From assembly GCF_003937915.1 (NCBI RefSeq), contig NZ_RHUM01000009.1:62001-126000 (forward strand): a DNA stretch of 64,000 bases, in the 5' to 3' direction. A program made the position numbers and the translations under genes. This DNA comes from Erwinia sp. 198 (lineage in GTDB: Bacteria; Pseudomonadota; Gammaproteobacteria; Enterobacterales; Enterobacteriaceae). Positions 1 through 8,919 of the stretch are shown here, in pieces (within the stretch, counting starts at the first letter, position 1; each line of letters opens with the position of its first letter). A model generated the notes under the pieces. The model had not been told where the DNA came from. It did not search any database and was given only the letters and a program-made list of their open reading frames with translations.

Positions 1-260
1 AAATGCTGGCGCTGGCGAAAGTGCCGGAGGAGCAGCGTGCTGGCTGTCTTACCTATGCGGAATTAGAGGCACAGCTGGTCGCCCTTCGACAGCCTCTGGA
101 AGCGATGCAGCCCGCAGAAGAGCTGTTGCGTCAGCTTGAGTCGAATCCGCTATCGCCGGTATTAAGAGGGAAGATAGAGAATCGTTTAAAACAGCTGCTG
201 GCGCGCTACGCGCTTATTCTTCAGTCTGCCAGTAAAGCCGCTTCGGAGAATAATAAGTAA
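1..260 (+). CDS. C-terminal end of a protein, possibly T6SS VasL/ImpA family (partial)
   Basis: The reading frame is open from the left edge to a TAA at 258-260, so the ATG at position 3 need not be the real start. About 85 residues are visible. They are helical and hydrophilic, with the pattern 'LAKVPEEQRAG-LTYAELEAQL' and a C-terminal 'RLKQLLARYALIL'. From memory this resembles the C-terminal helical domain of VasL/ImpA-type T6SS proteins, but no catalytic motif allows confirmation. T6SS regulatory genes do occur in this window, but 45 kb away. An unrelated helical protein is possible. Confidence 0.35.
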   Translation, partial: MLALAKVPEEQRAGCLTYAELEAQLVALRQPLEAMQPAEELLRQLESNPLSPVLRGKIENRLKQLLARYALILQSASKAASENNK

Positions 261-646
261 TAGCCTGCGCGTTTTTTAAACCAATGGCGTTTCGCTGGCA
301 ATATTATAAAGAGAGTGGCGGGAACGGGTGTTCTGTTTCTTAACGGAGACTCTTTATCGTCGTAGCCAGGCGCGTAAGAAAAACCGGCCTGTTTTACCAG
401 GCGTTTTCCAAAAATAACCCTGTGATATTTTATCAGGTTTATTTTTTACTGCGCGCTTCTGTTCCATCAGATATAGGGCGTAGGTTACTTTTTCAGGAAA
501 TAATCAGCGCCAGAAAAAGAAAGCATTGCGGATGATAAGCGAATTTAGCATATAAAGGGCGGGGCACTGTCGTTGTATTAGCGCGCCAGCAGCCGTTATC
601 TGGCGCGCTCATGGCTGGCTCTTTTATCCGATAAAGGAGCCGTGGA
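261..646. other. Intergenic region with several hairpins, no gene seen
   Basis: No coding signal is visible. A short GCCTG/CAGGC hairpin at 387-402 is followed by GTTTT and may end the upstream gene. An inverted repeat with 10-bp arms (AGCGCGCCAG, 580-589, and CTGGCGCGCT, 600-609) and a near-perfect 12-bp stem at 617-641 lie just downstream of the fumarase stop codon. Both could act in its 3' end processing or termination, although neither is followed by a run of T on the minus strand. Confidence 0.4.
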
Positions 647-2293
647 TTATTTAGCGCATTTACCGCACTGATTTTGCGTAATCAGCGTGAAAAAATCGTT
701 GCCTTTATTATCAACCAGGATAAATGCCGGGAAGTTTTCCACCTCAATCTTCCACACTGCTTCCATTCCCAGTTCCGGGTATTCCACGCACTCCAGGCTC
801 TTGATACTCTGCTGCGCCAGCACCGCCGCCGGGCCGCCGATGCTGCCCAGGTAAAAACCGCCGTGTTCGCGACAGGCATCGGTCACCTGCTGGCTACGGT
901 TGCCTTTCGCCAGCATAATCAGGCTGCCGCCGTTGGCCTGTAAACGATCGACATAAGAATCCATTCGTCCGGCGGTCGTCGGGCCAAGCGAGCCGGAAGC
1001 GTAGCCTTCTGGTGTTTTGGCCGGGCCGGCGTAATAAACGGGATGATCTTTCAGGTACTGCGGTAAACCTTCGCCTCTTTCCAGCCGTTCGGCAAACTTC
1101 GCATGGGCAATATCGCGCGCCACGATAATGGTACCGCTCAGCGAAAGACGGGTAGAAACCGGGAAGCGCGACAGCTGCGCCAGAACCTCTTCCATCGGCC
1201 GGTTGAGGTTAATCTGATGCACCTCGCCTTCGCCCTGCTGGCGCAGTTCGGCCGGAATATAGCGTCCCAGATTATCCTCCAGCTTTTCAATCCAGATGCC
1301 GTCGCGGTTGATTTTCGCTTTGATATTGCGGTCGGCGGAACAGGAAACGCCCATGCCGACCGGGCAGGAAGCGCCGTGGCGCGGCAGGCGGATCACCCGA
1401 ATATCGTGAGCGAAATATTTGCCGCCGAACTGGGCACCCAGCCCCAGTTTCTGCGCGGCCGCCAGCAGCGCCTGTTCCAGCTCGCGATCGCGGAACGCCT
1501 GACCATGTTCGTTGCCTTCAAACGGCAGGCCGTCATAGTAATGCGTTGAGGCCAGCTTAACGGTTTTCAGGGTGCTTTCGGCCGAGGTGCCGCCGATCAC
1601 AAAGGCGATATGGTAAGGTGGGCAGGCCGCGGTGCCCAGCGTGCGCATTTTCTCAGTCAGCCAGGCTTCCAGCCTGCCGGGATTAAGCAGCGCGCGCGTT
1701 TCCTGCCACAGGTAGGTTTTGTTTGCGGAGCCGCCGCCTTTAGCCATACAGAGGAATTTATACTCATCGCCGTCCACGCTGTAGAGGTCGATCTGCGCAG
1801 GCAGGTTAGTGCCTGTATTGATCTCGCGATACATATCCAGCGCGACGTTCTGTGAATAGCGCAGATTATCCTGGCTGTAGGTATTGTAAACGCCCTGCGA
1901 CAGCGCCGCTTCATCACCGCCGCCGGTCCAGACGCGCTGGCCTTTTTTGCCCATAATAATGGCCGTGCCGGTATCCTGGCACGTCGGCAGCACGCCTTTC
2001 GCCGCGATCTCGGAATTTCTTAAAAATTGCAGCGCCACATACCTGTCGTTCTCGCTGGCTTCTGGATCGCTCAGGATGGCGGCGACCTGGCGCTGGTGCG
2101 CGGGACGCAGCATAAAAGCGGCATCGTGAAACGCCTGCCGGGCCAGGAGGGTCAGCGCTTCCGGCTCGACTTTCAGCACTTCCTGACCGGCGAATTCGCT
2201 GACGGAAACGTGCTCGCTGCTCAGCAGATAGTATTCGGTTTCGTCAGGGGCGAGAGGAAAAGGGTTTTGATAGACGAAAGGTTTGTTTGACAT
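647..2293 (-). CDS. fumB: Class I (iron-sulfur) fumarate hydratase, FumA/FumB type
   Basis: Interconverts fumarate and L-malate in the cytoplasm using an oxygen-labile [4Fe-4S] cluster. The 548-residue length is that of E. coli FumA/FumB. The N-terminal half carries the alpha-type hydro-lyase region with '[17 protein letters not shown]' (a cluster cysteine near residue 105) and '[11 protein letters not shown]'. The C-terminal half is the beta-type domain with '[15 protein letters not shown]' and '[15 protein letters not shown]'. It ends in 'QCGKCAK'. It lies directly downstream of a DASS dicarboxylate transporter on the same strand (87-bp gap). The E. coli parallel is fumB beside dcuB. The FNR box upstream of the pair suggests an anaerobic role in supplying fumarate. 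FumA and FumB cannot be separated by sequence alone; the symbol rests on context. Confidence 0.9.
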   Translation of the reverse strand: MSNKPFVYQNPFPLAPDETEYYLLSSEHVSVSEFAGQEVLKVEPEALTLLARQAFHDAAFMLRPAHQRQVAAILSDPEASENDRYVALQFLRNSEIAAKGVLPTCQDTGTAIIMGKKGQRVWTGGGDEAALSQGVYNTYSQDNLRYSQNVALDMYREINTGTNLPAQIDLYSVDGDEYKFLCMAKGGGSANKTYLWQETRALLNPGRLEAWLTEKMRTLGTAACPPYHIAFVIGGTSAESTLKTVKLASTHYYDGLPFEGNEHGQAFRDRELEQALLAAAQKLGLGAQFGGKYFAHDIRVIRLPRHGASCPVGMGVSCSADRNIKAKINRDGIWIEKLEDNLGRYIPAELRQQGEGEVHQINLNRPMEEVLAQLSRFPVSTRLSLSGTIIVARDIAHAKFAERLERGEGLPQYLKDHPVYYAGPAKTPEGYASGSLGPTTAGRMDSYVDRLQANGGSLIMLAKGNRSQQVTDACREHGGFYLGSIGGPAAVLAQQSIKSLECVEYPELGMEAVWKIEVENFPAFILVDNKGNDFFTLITQNQCGKCAK

Positions 2294-2380
2294 TTAGCTC
2301 ACCTGGTAAGCCGTAGCGTGGGCCACGGCAAGGAAAGAGGCTGGGGCCGGGAAAGGCCCGTCAGCCTGGGGTTGTTACAG

Positions 2381-3880
2381 TCAGAACATCATGACCATCC
2401 ACGGATAGGCAATCAGCATCATGCCGCCGAGGAAAATCGCGCCGAAAATAGTGCCAAGACGCCAGTAGTCTTTGGTCGGCAGATAGCCGCTGCCGTAGTA
2501 GATCGGGCTGGGGCCGGTGCCGTATGGGGTGATAATCCCCATCACGCCGAGCGAGGTTACCATCATCAGGCAGTAGACCGGCATATTGATGCCCGGGATG
2601 GCGGCAGCGATGGTCAGCATAGCCGGCAGCAGCGCGGTGGTATGAGCGGTGGTGCTGGCAAAAAGGTAGTGCAGCAGGAAGAAGGCGACCAGCAGCATCA
2701 CGGCCGCCACCTGCGGATCGATGCCGGTCAGCAGCTGGCCGCCTTCTTTGCCCAGCCAGGCGATAAAGCCGACGCGCGCCAGGCCGTCCGCCAGCGCCAC
2801 CAGCGTGGCGAACCAGGCGAAGGTGTTCCAGGCCGGTTTATTGCTGGTGATATCATTCCAGTTCAGCACGCCCGTCCACAGCATCAGCACCACAACCAGC
2901 AGCGCCGCCATGGCCGGTTCAATCCAGCTGGTGGCGAAAATCCACATCAGCAGCGCGCAGCAAACAAACAGCAGCAGCAGCATTTCGTTGCGCGACAGCT
3001 TGCCCAGTTTTTCCAGCTCGCTTTTTGCCCAGCGCGGCACCTCGTCGTTGATCTTCACTTCCGGCGGGTAGAACCAGTAGGCCAGTAAAGGCATGGTTAA
3101 GATCAGCAGCAGGCCCAGCGGCAGGAAAGCGAGGAACCAGTTCCCCCAGGAGATATCGAAGCCGACGATGCTTTTCACCAGCGCCAGCGCCAGTAGGTTA
3201 GGCGCGAGCGCCGACAGGAACATCGAGCTGGTAATACAGGCTGCGGTAATCGCCACCCACATCAAATAAGAACCAATTTTGCGCGCGCTGGGATCGTTGG
3301 GTTTGGAACCGTACAGCGGCGGCAGGTTAGCGATAATCGGGTAGATAGTCCCACCGCTGCGCGCCGTGTTGGACGGGGTAAAAGGCGCCAGCAGCAGATC
3401 GGCGAAGGTAATGGCGTAGCCCAGCGTCAGGCTGCGCCGCCCCAGGTACTTCACCAGGATCAGCGCCAGGCGGCGGCCAAACTGCGTCTTGTCATAACCT
3501 GCGGCGAACATAAACGCGCCGAAAATCAGCCAGACCGTAGAATTGCCGAACCCGCTGACCGCCCATTTAAAGGACTGCGTGGCGGCCTGGAATTTTGGGT
3601 CGGCCAGCTCGGCGGGACTGAACAGCAGCCAGTGGCTGAACAGGGCAATGACCACTACCCCGGTCAGGCCGATCACCGCACCGGGCAACGGTTCGAAGAT
3701 CAGGCCAACGATGACGCCGACGAACACCGCGAAGAAGCGCCAGGCGTAAGGCTCCAGCCCGCCGGGGACCGGCGTCAGCAGCAGCAGCACCGTGACCAAC
3801 ACGGGCAGAAAAAGCATAACAAGGCGTTTTTTGGTTCCCGGCGAGGCGGGCGATCCACTCGACGTTGATTTTGTTTTCAT
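2381..3880 (-). CDS. DASS-family anion:sodium/dicarboxylate transporter (CitT/TtdT-like)
   Basis: Inner-membrane transporter of the divalent anion:Na+ symporter family, related to E. coli TtdT (tartrate/succinate) and CitT (citrate/succinate). The 499-residue protein has a short polar N-terminus, then 12-14 hydrophobic segments. The family's paired Ser-Asn-Thr-type motifs appear as 'PSNTARSGGTIYPI' near residues 170-185 and 'ASTTAHTTALLPA' in the C-terminal half. The ATG at 3880 fits family N-termini better than the upstream in-frame TTG at 3895. It precedes a class I fumarase in the same direction, so a role in anaerobic exchange of a C4-dicarboxylate or tartrate for succinate is inferred. 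The substrate cannot be read from sequence. Confidence 0.82.
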   Translation of the reverse strand: MKTKSTSSGSPASPGTKKRLVMLFLPVLVTVLLLLTPVPGGLEPYAWRFFAVFVGVIVGLIFEPLPGAVIGLTGVVVIALFSHWLLFSPAELADPKFQAATQSFKWAVSGFGNSTVWLIFGAFMFAAGYDKTQFGRRLALILVKYLGRRSLTLGYAITFADLLLAPFTPSNTARSGGTIYPIIANLPPLYGSKPNDPSARKIGSYLMWVAITAACITSSMFLSALAPNLLALALVKSIVGFDISWGNWFLAFLPLGLLLILTMPLLAYWFYPPEVKINDEVPRWAKSELEKLGKLSRNEMLLLLFVCCALLMWIFATSWIEPAMAALLVVVLMLWTGVLNWNDITSNKPAWNTFAWFATLVALADGLARVGFIAWLGKEGGQLLTGIDPQVAAVMLLVAFFLLHYLFASTTAHTTALLPAMLTIAAAIPGINMPVYCLMMVTSLGVMGIITPYGTGPSPIYYGSGYLPTKDYWRLGTIFGAIFLGGMMLIAYPWMVMMF

Positions 3881-4461
3881 AGTGATGATCTGCAAGTTAA
3901 CAGTAATAAAAGAGATATGTCCCGGTTAATGGCTATGCCCTTTTTTAACGGGCTTATTTACCGCGACCCTGGTGACAGGATGACCTTTTTAAACATGTTT
4001 TTAACATACTATTAAGTAACTGTGAAGATAATGCAGGTCGCTCTGAATAATAATATTGATCTGGATCAATAAATATTTCCAGCCGTTTTGTTCTTTTTTT
4101 TGGAAAACGCCTTTTCACCAATCGTCTTCCCGTTATTGTTACAGACAGAGCAGTTTACTGTTACTTTTATATTTCCTGAAATAGCTGGATCTGTTTTTAA
4201 TCATTTGATTTTATTGGTTTTATTTTTTTTGGTAAAAATTGGAGTTTGCTTTTGTTTAACTAATGGTTAACAATCAGAGCGGTGGCGGTGTTACCTGATG
4301 CAATCATTATTTCTGGTAATTTAAAAAGTTTAATAACTAAATTAACCAATTTAATAAATACAGAATTGATATATTTATCGCATAAAACGGAACCCGTTAA
4401 TTAAGCGAAAACGTTTCTTATGTAACACGGTTCAAAAATTTAAATTTTGGAGTCGATAATA
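3881..4461. other. AT-rich divergent promoter region between transporter-fumarase and frd-apbE
   Basis: This 581-bp stretch separates two divergent units with related anaerobic functions. It contains a perfect FNR box at 4056-4069 and long AT-rich tracts at 4190-4400 typical of regulated promoters. No credible gene was found; a 60-codon plus-strand reading frame at 4088-4270 is low-complexity hydrophobic and looks accidental. DcuR sites are expected here, but I cannot identify them confidently. Confidence 0.6.
4028..4069 (-). promoter_or_regulatory. FNR-activated promoter for the transporter-fumarase pair
   Basis: TTGATCTGGATCAA at 4056-4069 matches the FNR consensus TTGAT-N4-ATCAA exactly. 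On the minus strand, a box centred at -41.5 puts the start of transcription near 4021 and the -10 hexamer at 4033-4028. That hexamer reads CATTAT, four of six matches to TATAAT. This is the geometry of a class II FNR promoter and predicts oxygen-repressed expression of the transporter and fumarase, with a leader of about 140 nt. Confidence 0.75.
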
Positions 4462-7242
4462 ATGAATACGCTCACCCCGATCCTTAATCCGCTCACGCTG
4501 CCAAATGGCGCCGTATTAAAAAACCGTCTGGTAATGGCGCCAATGACCACCTGTACGGGATTCTACGACGGTACCGTCACCAGTGAACTGGTAGAGTATT
4601 ATCGCGAACGTGCCGGCAGCCTGGGGGCGGTGATCGTGGAGTGCTGTTTTATCGATCCCAAAGGGCCGGCGTTTCCCGGCGCGATAGGCATTGACAGCGA
4701 TAACAAAATCGCCGGCCTGGCGCGGATAGCCAGCGCTATCAAATCCAAAGGCTCGCAGGCTATTCTGCAAATTTATCACGGCGGCAGGATGGTGGAGCCG
4801 GAGCTGATCGGCGGCAGAACGCCGGTTGCGCCCAGCGCCATCGCCGCGCCGCGTGAAGGCGCCACCACGCCGCAGGCGCTGACCGGCGAAGAAGTCGAGG
4901 TGATGATCACCAAATTCGGTGACGCGGTGAACCGCGCCATCAAGGCCGGCTTCGACGGCGTGGAGCTGCACGGCGCGAATACTTACCTGATCCAGCAGTT
5001 CTATTCACCCAATTCCAACCAGCGCGACGACCAGTGGGGCGGCAGCCGCGATAACCGTACGCGCTTCCCGCTGGCGGTGCTGGATATTACGCATAAAATG
5101 GCAGAACGCTTCGCGGACGATACCTTTATCATCGGCTACCGTTTCTCACCGGAAGAGCTGGAAGTCCCCGGTATCCGCTTTGACGACACTATGTATCTGC
5201 TGGAAAAACTCGCCGAGCGCGGGCTGGACTACGTGCACTTTTCCGTAGGGCAGCTGCTGCGGCCTTCTATCGTTGATACCCAGGATCCCACGCCGCTGAT
5301 TACCAAATTCCGCGCCATGCGCTCCGAAACGCTGGCAAAAATTCCGGTGATCGGCGTCGGTGGCGTGGTGAATAAATCCGATGCCGAAAGCGGGCTGGAG
5401 CACGGTTTCGATCTGGTGGCAATCGGCAAAGCCTGCATCGCCTATCCTGACTGGGCCGATCGCATTATTCACAATGACCATCTTGAACTCTATATCGACA
5501 GCAACCGGCGCGAGGCGCTGAAAATCCCTGAGCCGCTGTGGCGCTTCTCGCTGGTGGATGCGATGATCCGCGATATGAGCGCGACCGGCCGCAAATATAA
5601 AGCGGGTGTTTATCAGGAAAAAGTCGAGGCGGAGGCGCTGAAGCTGAAAATCAACGTCGCGCTGGATACCGACCGCATTACCGATATCACGCTGGTGCCG
5701 GACGACACGCTCGACGTCGATTTCACCACCACTTTCGAAAGCCTGCGCAACCGTATTCTGGTTGCTAACAGCCCGCATGTGGATGCCATTACCGGTGCCA
5801 CCACCCAAAGTGAAGCGCTGAAAAAAGCGGTTTCACGGGCGCTCGCCACTTCCAGCAAAGAGCATGTAATAGAAGAGGGCGGCAATCCGCAGGCGCCGCA
5901 AAACTATGACGTGGTGGTGATCGGCAGCGGCGGTGCAGGGCTGGCAGCGGCTATACAGGCGCATGACGAAGGCGCGCGCGTGGCCATTATCGAAAAAATG
6001 CCGACTATCGGCGGCAATACCATCAAGGCCTCGGTAGGGATGAACGCGGCGGAAACCCGCTTCCAGAAGCTGAAAGGCATCAAGGACAGCAAAACGCTGT
6101 TCTATGAAGAAACTATGAAAGGCGGCCATTTCAAAAACAACCCCGTACTGTTGAAAGAGTTTGTGGAGCTGGCGCCTGAGGCTATCGAATGGCTGGCGGC
6201 GAAAGGCATCGAGCTGAACGATATCACCATCACCGGCGGCATGAGCATCGACCGCACTCATCGTCCGGCAGACCGCTCGGCGGTAGGGGGCTTTTTGATC
6301 AGCGGCCTGGTGAAAAACATCAACCAGCGCAATATTGAGGTGTTGCTGGAAACCTCTGTGGAAGAGATCATTTATACCGACGGCAGGGTCAGCGGCGTAA
6401 AAGTGGTCGATGAATATTACGACAGCCGCATTCTTAACGCCCGCAGCGTGATTGTCGCCACTGGCGGCTTCAGCGCCAACCGCGAAATGGTCACCCATTA
6501 CCGGCCGGAGCTGGACGGCTTTGTCACCACTAACCACAAGGGGGCGACCGGCAGCGGCATCGCGCTGCTGCAGAAACTCGGTGCGGGCACGGTGGATATG
6601 GGCGAAATCCAGATCCATCCAACGGTAGAGCAGACCACCTCCTATCTGATCTCCGAATCGATTCGCGGCGGCGGCGCCATTCTGGTCAGCCAGGCCGGAC
6701 ACCGTTTCTGCAACGAGATGGCGACCCGTGACAAAGTGTCGGCGGATATTATCGCGCTGCCGGAGAAAAGCGCCTGGGTGATTTTTGACGAGCAGGTCAG
6801 GCTGAACAACAAGGCGGCCGACGAATACCTTGCCAAAGGCTTTGTGGTCAGCGCGTCTTCGCCGCAGGAGCTGGCGATCAAGCTCAATATGGATCTGCAC
6901 GCGCTGCTGGCGACGCTGGAGCGCTACAACCTGTTTGTCGAGCGCCAGCAGGATGAGGATTTTGGTCGTCAAACTGCGATGCGCCATCCGCTGAACCAGG
7001 GGCCGTTTTACGCTATCCGCATCGCGCCCGGCGTGCACCATACGATGGGCGGCGTCACCATCAACAGCGATACCGCCGTGCTGGATGAGCAGCAGCAGGT
7101 TATTGCCGGCGCATGGGCGGCGGGCGAAGTTGTCGGCGGCATTCACGGCGGTAACCGTATCGGCGGCAACGCCATTGCCGATATCATCATCTTCGGCACG
7201 CTGGCCGGACGTCACGCGGCTGATTTCGCCCTGCATCATTAA
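4462..7242 (+). CDS. frd: Soluble NADH:fumarate reductase with OYE, FMN-binding and flavocytochrome-c-type FAD domains
   Basis: Predicted cytoplasmic enzyme reducing fumarate to succinate with NADH. The 926 residues hold three domains. Residues 1-370 are an old-yellow-enzyme-like NADH:flavin oxidoreductase ('NRLVMAPM', 'IYHGGRMV', 'GFDGVELHGA', 'DDQWGGSRDNRTRF'). Residues 375-465 are an FMN_bind domain with the flavinylation motif D-A-I-T-G-A-T-T; the last threonine, residue 448, is the predicted ApbE-modified site. From residue 480 onward is a fumarate reductase FAD domain ('VVIGSGGAGLAAA') with substrate-site His and Arg in 'GVHHTMGG' and 'GNRIGGNA'. There is no signal peptide or haem motif. 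This architecture matches the Klebsiella pneumoniae NADH-dependent Frd. The ATG at 4462 has TGGAG nine bases upstream and is preferred over TTG 4447. apbE follows 17 bp downstream. Confidence 0.9.
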   Translation: MNTLTPILNPLTLPNGAVLKNRLVMAPMTTCTGFYDGTVTSELVEYYRERAGSLGAVIVECCFIDPKGPAFPGAIGIDSDNKIAGLARIASAIKSKGSQAILQIYHGGRMVEPELIGGRTPVAPSAIAAPREGATTPQALTGEEVEVMITKFGDAVNRAIKAGFDGVELHGANTYLIQQFYSPNSNQRDDQWGGSRDNRTRFPLAVLDITHKMAERFADDTFIIGYRFSPEELEVPGIRFDDTMYLLEKLAERGLDYVHFSVGQLLRPSIVDTQDPTPLITKFRAMRSETLAKIPVIGVGGVVNKSDAESGLEHGFDLVAIGKACIAYPDWADRIIHNDHLELYIDSNRREALKIPEPLWRFSLVDAMIRDMSATGRKYKAGVYQEKVEAEALKLKINVALDTDRITDITLVPDDTLDVDFTTTFESLRNRILVANSPHVDAITGATTQSEALKKAVSRALATSSKEHVIEEGGNPQAPQNYDVVVIGSGGAGLAAAIQAHDEGARVAIIEKMPTIGGNTIKASVGMNAAETRFQKLKGIKDSKTLFYEETMKGGHFKNNPVLLKEFVELAPEAIEWLAAKGIELNDITITGGMSIDRTHRPADRSAVGGFLISGLVKNINQRNIEVLLETSVEEIIYTDGRVSGVKVVDEYYDSRILNARSVIVATGGFSANREMVTHYRPELDGFVTTNHKGATGSGIALLQKLGAGTVDMGEIQIHPTVEQTTSYLISESIRGGGAILVSQAGHRFCNEMATRDKVSADIIALPEKSAWVIFDEQVRLNNKAADEYLAKGFVVSASSPQELAIKLNMDLHALLATLERYNLFVERQQDEDFGRQTAMRHPLNQGPFYAIRIAPGVHHTMGGVTINSDTAVLDEQQQVIAGAWAAGEVVGGIHGGNRIGGNAIADIIIFGTLAGRHAADFALHH

Positions 7243-7259
7243 CACACCGGAGAGCCACT

Positions 7260-8225
7260 ATGCCAGCTGATGCGCGACTTTACGCTTACTCTGCGGTGCT
7301 GATGGGCTCGCCCATCCTGCTGAAGCTGGCGGAGCACGACGAAAAGTTGGCGGGCGACGTGTTCCGCCTGATCCGCCAGCAGGAAAATCTGTTTACCGTG
7401 AATCGTGCCGGTTCGCAGCTGATGGCGGTGAACGCGGCGGCGGGCAGCCATCCCGTTGCGGTCAGCGCGCCGGTGTTTGCGCTGATCAAACGTGCCAGGG
7501 AAGTGAGCCTGTTGGCCGGCAGCTGTTTCAACTTCGCTATCGGGCCGCTGGTGAAGCGCTGGAAAATTGGTTTTCAGGGCGACAGCGTACCGCCCGCGCA
7601 CGAGCTACAGGCGCTGTTGGCGTTAACCGATCCCGCCTGCGTGCAGCTGGACGAGCAGCAGCAGACGGTGTTTCTGCCGCAGTCCGGCATGGAGATCGAC
7701 CTGGGCGCAATAGCCAAAGGCTATATCGCCGATGTGGTCAGGGATTTTCTGCATCAGCGCGGCTGCTTCTGCGGACTAATCAATCTTGGCGGCAACCTGC
7801 AAACGCTTGATGCACCCGCAGGCGAAACGGCATGGGCGATAGGCCTGCAGCGGCCTTTTGGCGAGCCGGGCGCGCTGATCGGCAGCGTCGCCGTCAGCAA
7901 TAAATCTGTGGTGACGTCGGGCGTATATGAACGCTACTTCGAGCTGAACGACCGCCGCTATCACCATATCCTCGACCCGCAAACCGGCTATCCGCTGGAT
8001 AACGAACTGCTGGGCGTAACGGTCATTTCTGACCGCTCGCTCGACGGCGATATTTTTACCACGCTGCTGTATGGCCTGGGCGTTGAACAGAGCCTTGTCT
8101 TCCTGAAGGATTATCCGCAGATCGAGGCCATTTTCGTAACGCGAGAGCAGCAGGTGGTGCTGGCGACCCAACAGCCTTTCCGGCTGCTGGACGAGCGCTG
8201 GCGTGTTATTGACAGTACTGTTTAA
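7260..8225 (+). CDS. apbE: FAD:protein FMN transferase (flavin transferase ApbE)
   Basis: Cleaves FAD and attaches FMN through a phosphoester to a threonine of the target protein. The 321-residue protein shows ApbE family blocks: 'MGSPILLKL' near the start, 'EIDLGAIAKGYIADVV' in the middle, 'INLGGNL', and 'HHILDPQTGYPLDN' near residue 240. No signal peptide or lipobox is present. That fits a cytoplasmic enzyme acting on the cytoplasmic Frd rather than the periplasmic lipoprotein form serving Nqr/Rnf. It sits 17 bp after frd in the same direction with GGAGAG upstream, so the enzyme and its maturation factor are likely co-expressed. Its last 20 bases overlap the end of the convergent dcuR gene. 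Confidence 0.9.
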   Translation: MPADARLYAYSAVLMGSPILLKLAEHDEKLAGDVFRLIRQQENLFTVNRAGSQLMAVNAAAGSHPVAVSAPVFALIKRAREVSLLAGSCFNFAIGPLVKRWKIGFQGDSVPPAHELQALLALTDPACVQLDEQQQTVFLPQSGMEIDLGAIAKGYIADVVRDFLHQRGCFCGLINLGGNLQTLDAPAGETAWAIGLQRPFGEPGALIGSVAVSNKSVVTSGVYERYFELNDRRYHHILDPQTGYPLDNELLGVTVISDRSLDGDIFTTLLYGLGVEQSLVFLKDYPQIEAIFVTREQQVVLATQQPFRLLDERWRVIDSTV

Positions 8226-8919
8226 GCAGCTCGCTGTACTCGGCCTGCAGCCGATAGCGGTAGACCGGCCTGCCGGTTGCACCGTAGTGGATGCTGGTAA
8301 ACAGAATATGGCACTGCGCCAGCCAGATCAGGTATTTGCGGCAGGAGACGCGGGAGATATTGACCGCTACCGCCAGCTCATCGGTAGAGAACTCTTCCGC
8401 CGGGTGCGCGTCAATCCACTGGCAGAGCGTGCGCAGCGTCTGCGGCGTCAGGCCTTTCGGCAGGCGTTTGCCTTCGGCTGGCGCGTCCCGATCGCCGTGG
8501 AGCAACCGATCCACATCGGCCTGCTGATACCAGGGCTGGCTGTCCATCAGCGTCTTGCGGCGACGCCAGCCGGTCAGCGCCTCTTCAAAGCGCGAGAACT
8601 GGAAAGGCTTGATCAGATAGTCCACCACGCCGTAGTGCAGCGATTGCCTGACGGTATCGGCATCGGCGGCGGAAGAGATCACGATCACATCCACCGCCTG
8701 CTTCGCCTGGCGTAGCGCGGGCAGCAGATCCAGCCCGCTTTCCTGCTGTAAATAGATATCCAGCAGGATCAAATCAATGCCGCCATGCAGCGCCATCTCT
8801 TTTGCCTGTTGCAGGGTCGAGGCTACACCCACGCAGTGAAATCCTTCCAGCTGGCCGATATAGCAGCGGTTTAACTCGGCGACCATGGCGTCATCATCGA
8901 CGACTAACACGTTAATCAT
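8206..8919 (-). CDS. dcuR: Response regulator of fumarate/C4-dicarboxylate sensing, DcuR
   Basis: Transcription factor phosphorylated by DcuS. The 237-residue sequence follows E. coli DcuR almost block for block: 'MINVLVVDDDAMVAELNR' at the start, phospho-acceptor Asp in 'DLILLDIY' near residue 55, 'VISSAADADTV', 'HYGVVDYLIKPF' with the conserved Lys, and the C-terminal DNA-binding region 'STDELAVAVNISRVSCRKYLIWL' ending in 'YRYRLQAEYSELLKQYCQ'. Its start overlaps the dcuS stop by 4 bp, so the two form one transcript. The neighbouring fumarase, transporter and frd-apbE genes are probable targets. In E. coli dcuSR lies beside fumB-dcuB, so the association is conserved although the reductase differs. 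Confidence 0.95.
   Translation of the reverse strand: MINVLVVDDDAMVAELNRCYIGQLEGFHCVGVASTLQQAKEMALHGGIDLILLDIYLQQESGLDLLPALRQAKQAVDVIVISSAADADTVRQSLHYGVVDYLIKPFQFSRFEEALTGWRRRKTLMDSQPWYQQADVDRLLHGDRDAPAEGKRLPKGLTPQTLRTLCQWIDAHPAEEFSTDELAVAVNISRVSCRKYLIWLAQCHILFTSIHYGATGRPVYRYRLQAEYSELLKQYCQ

Noticed and set aside
4088-4270. 60-codon plus-strand frame in the frd promoter region
   Set aside because: It is a low-complexity Phe/Leu-rich translation of AT-rich promoter DNA, without a ribosome-binding site.
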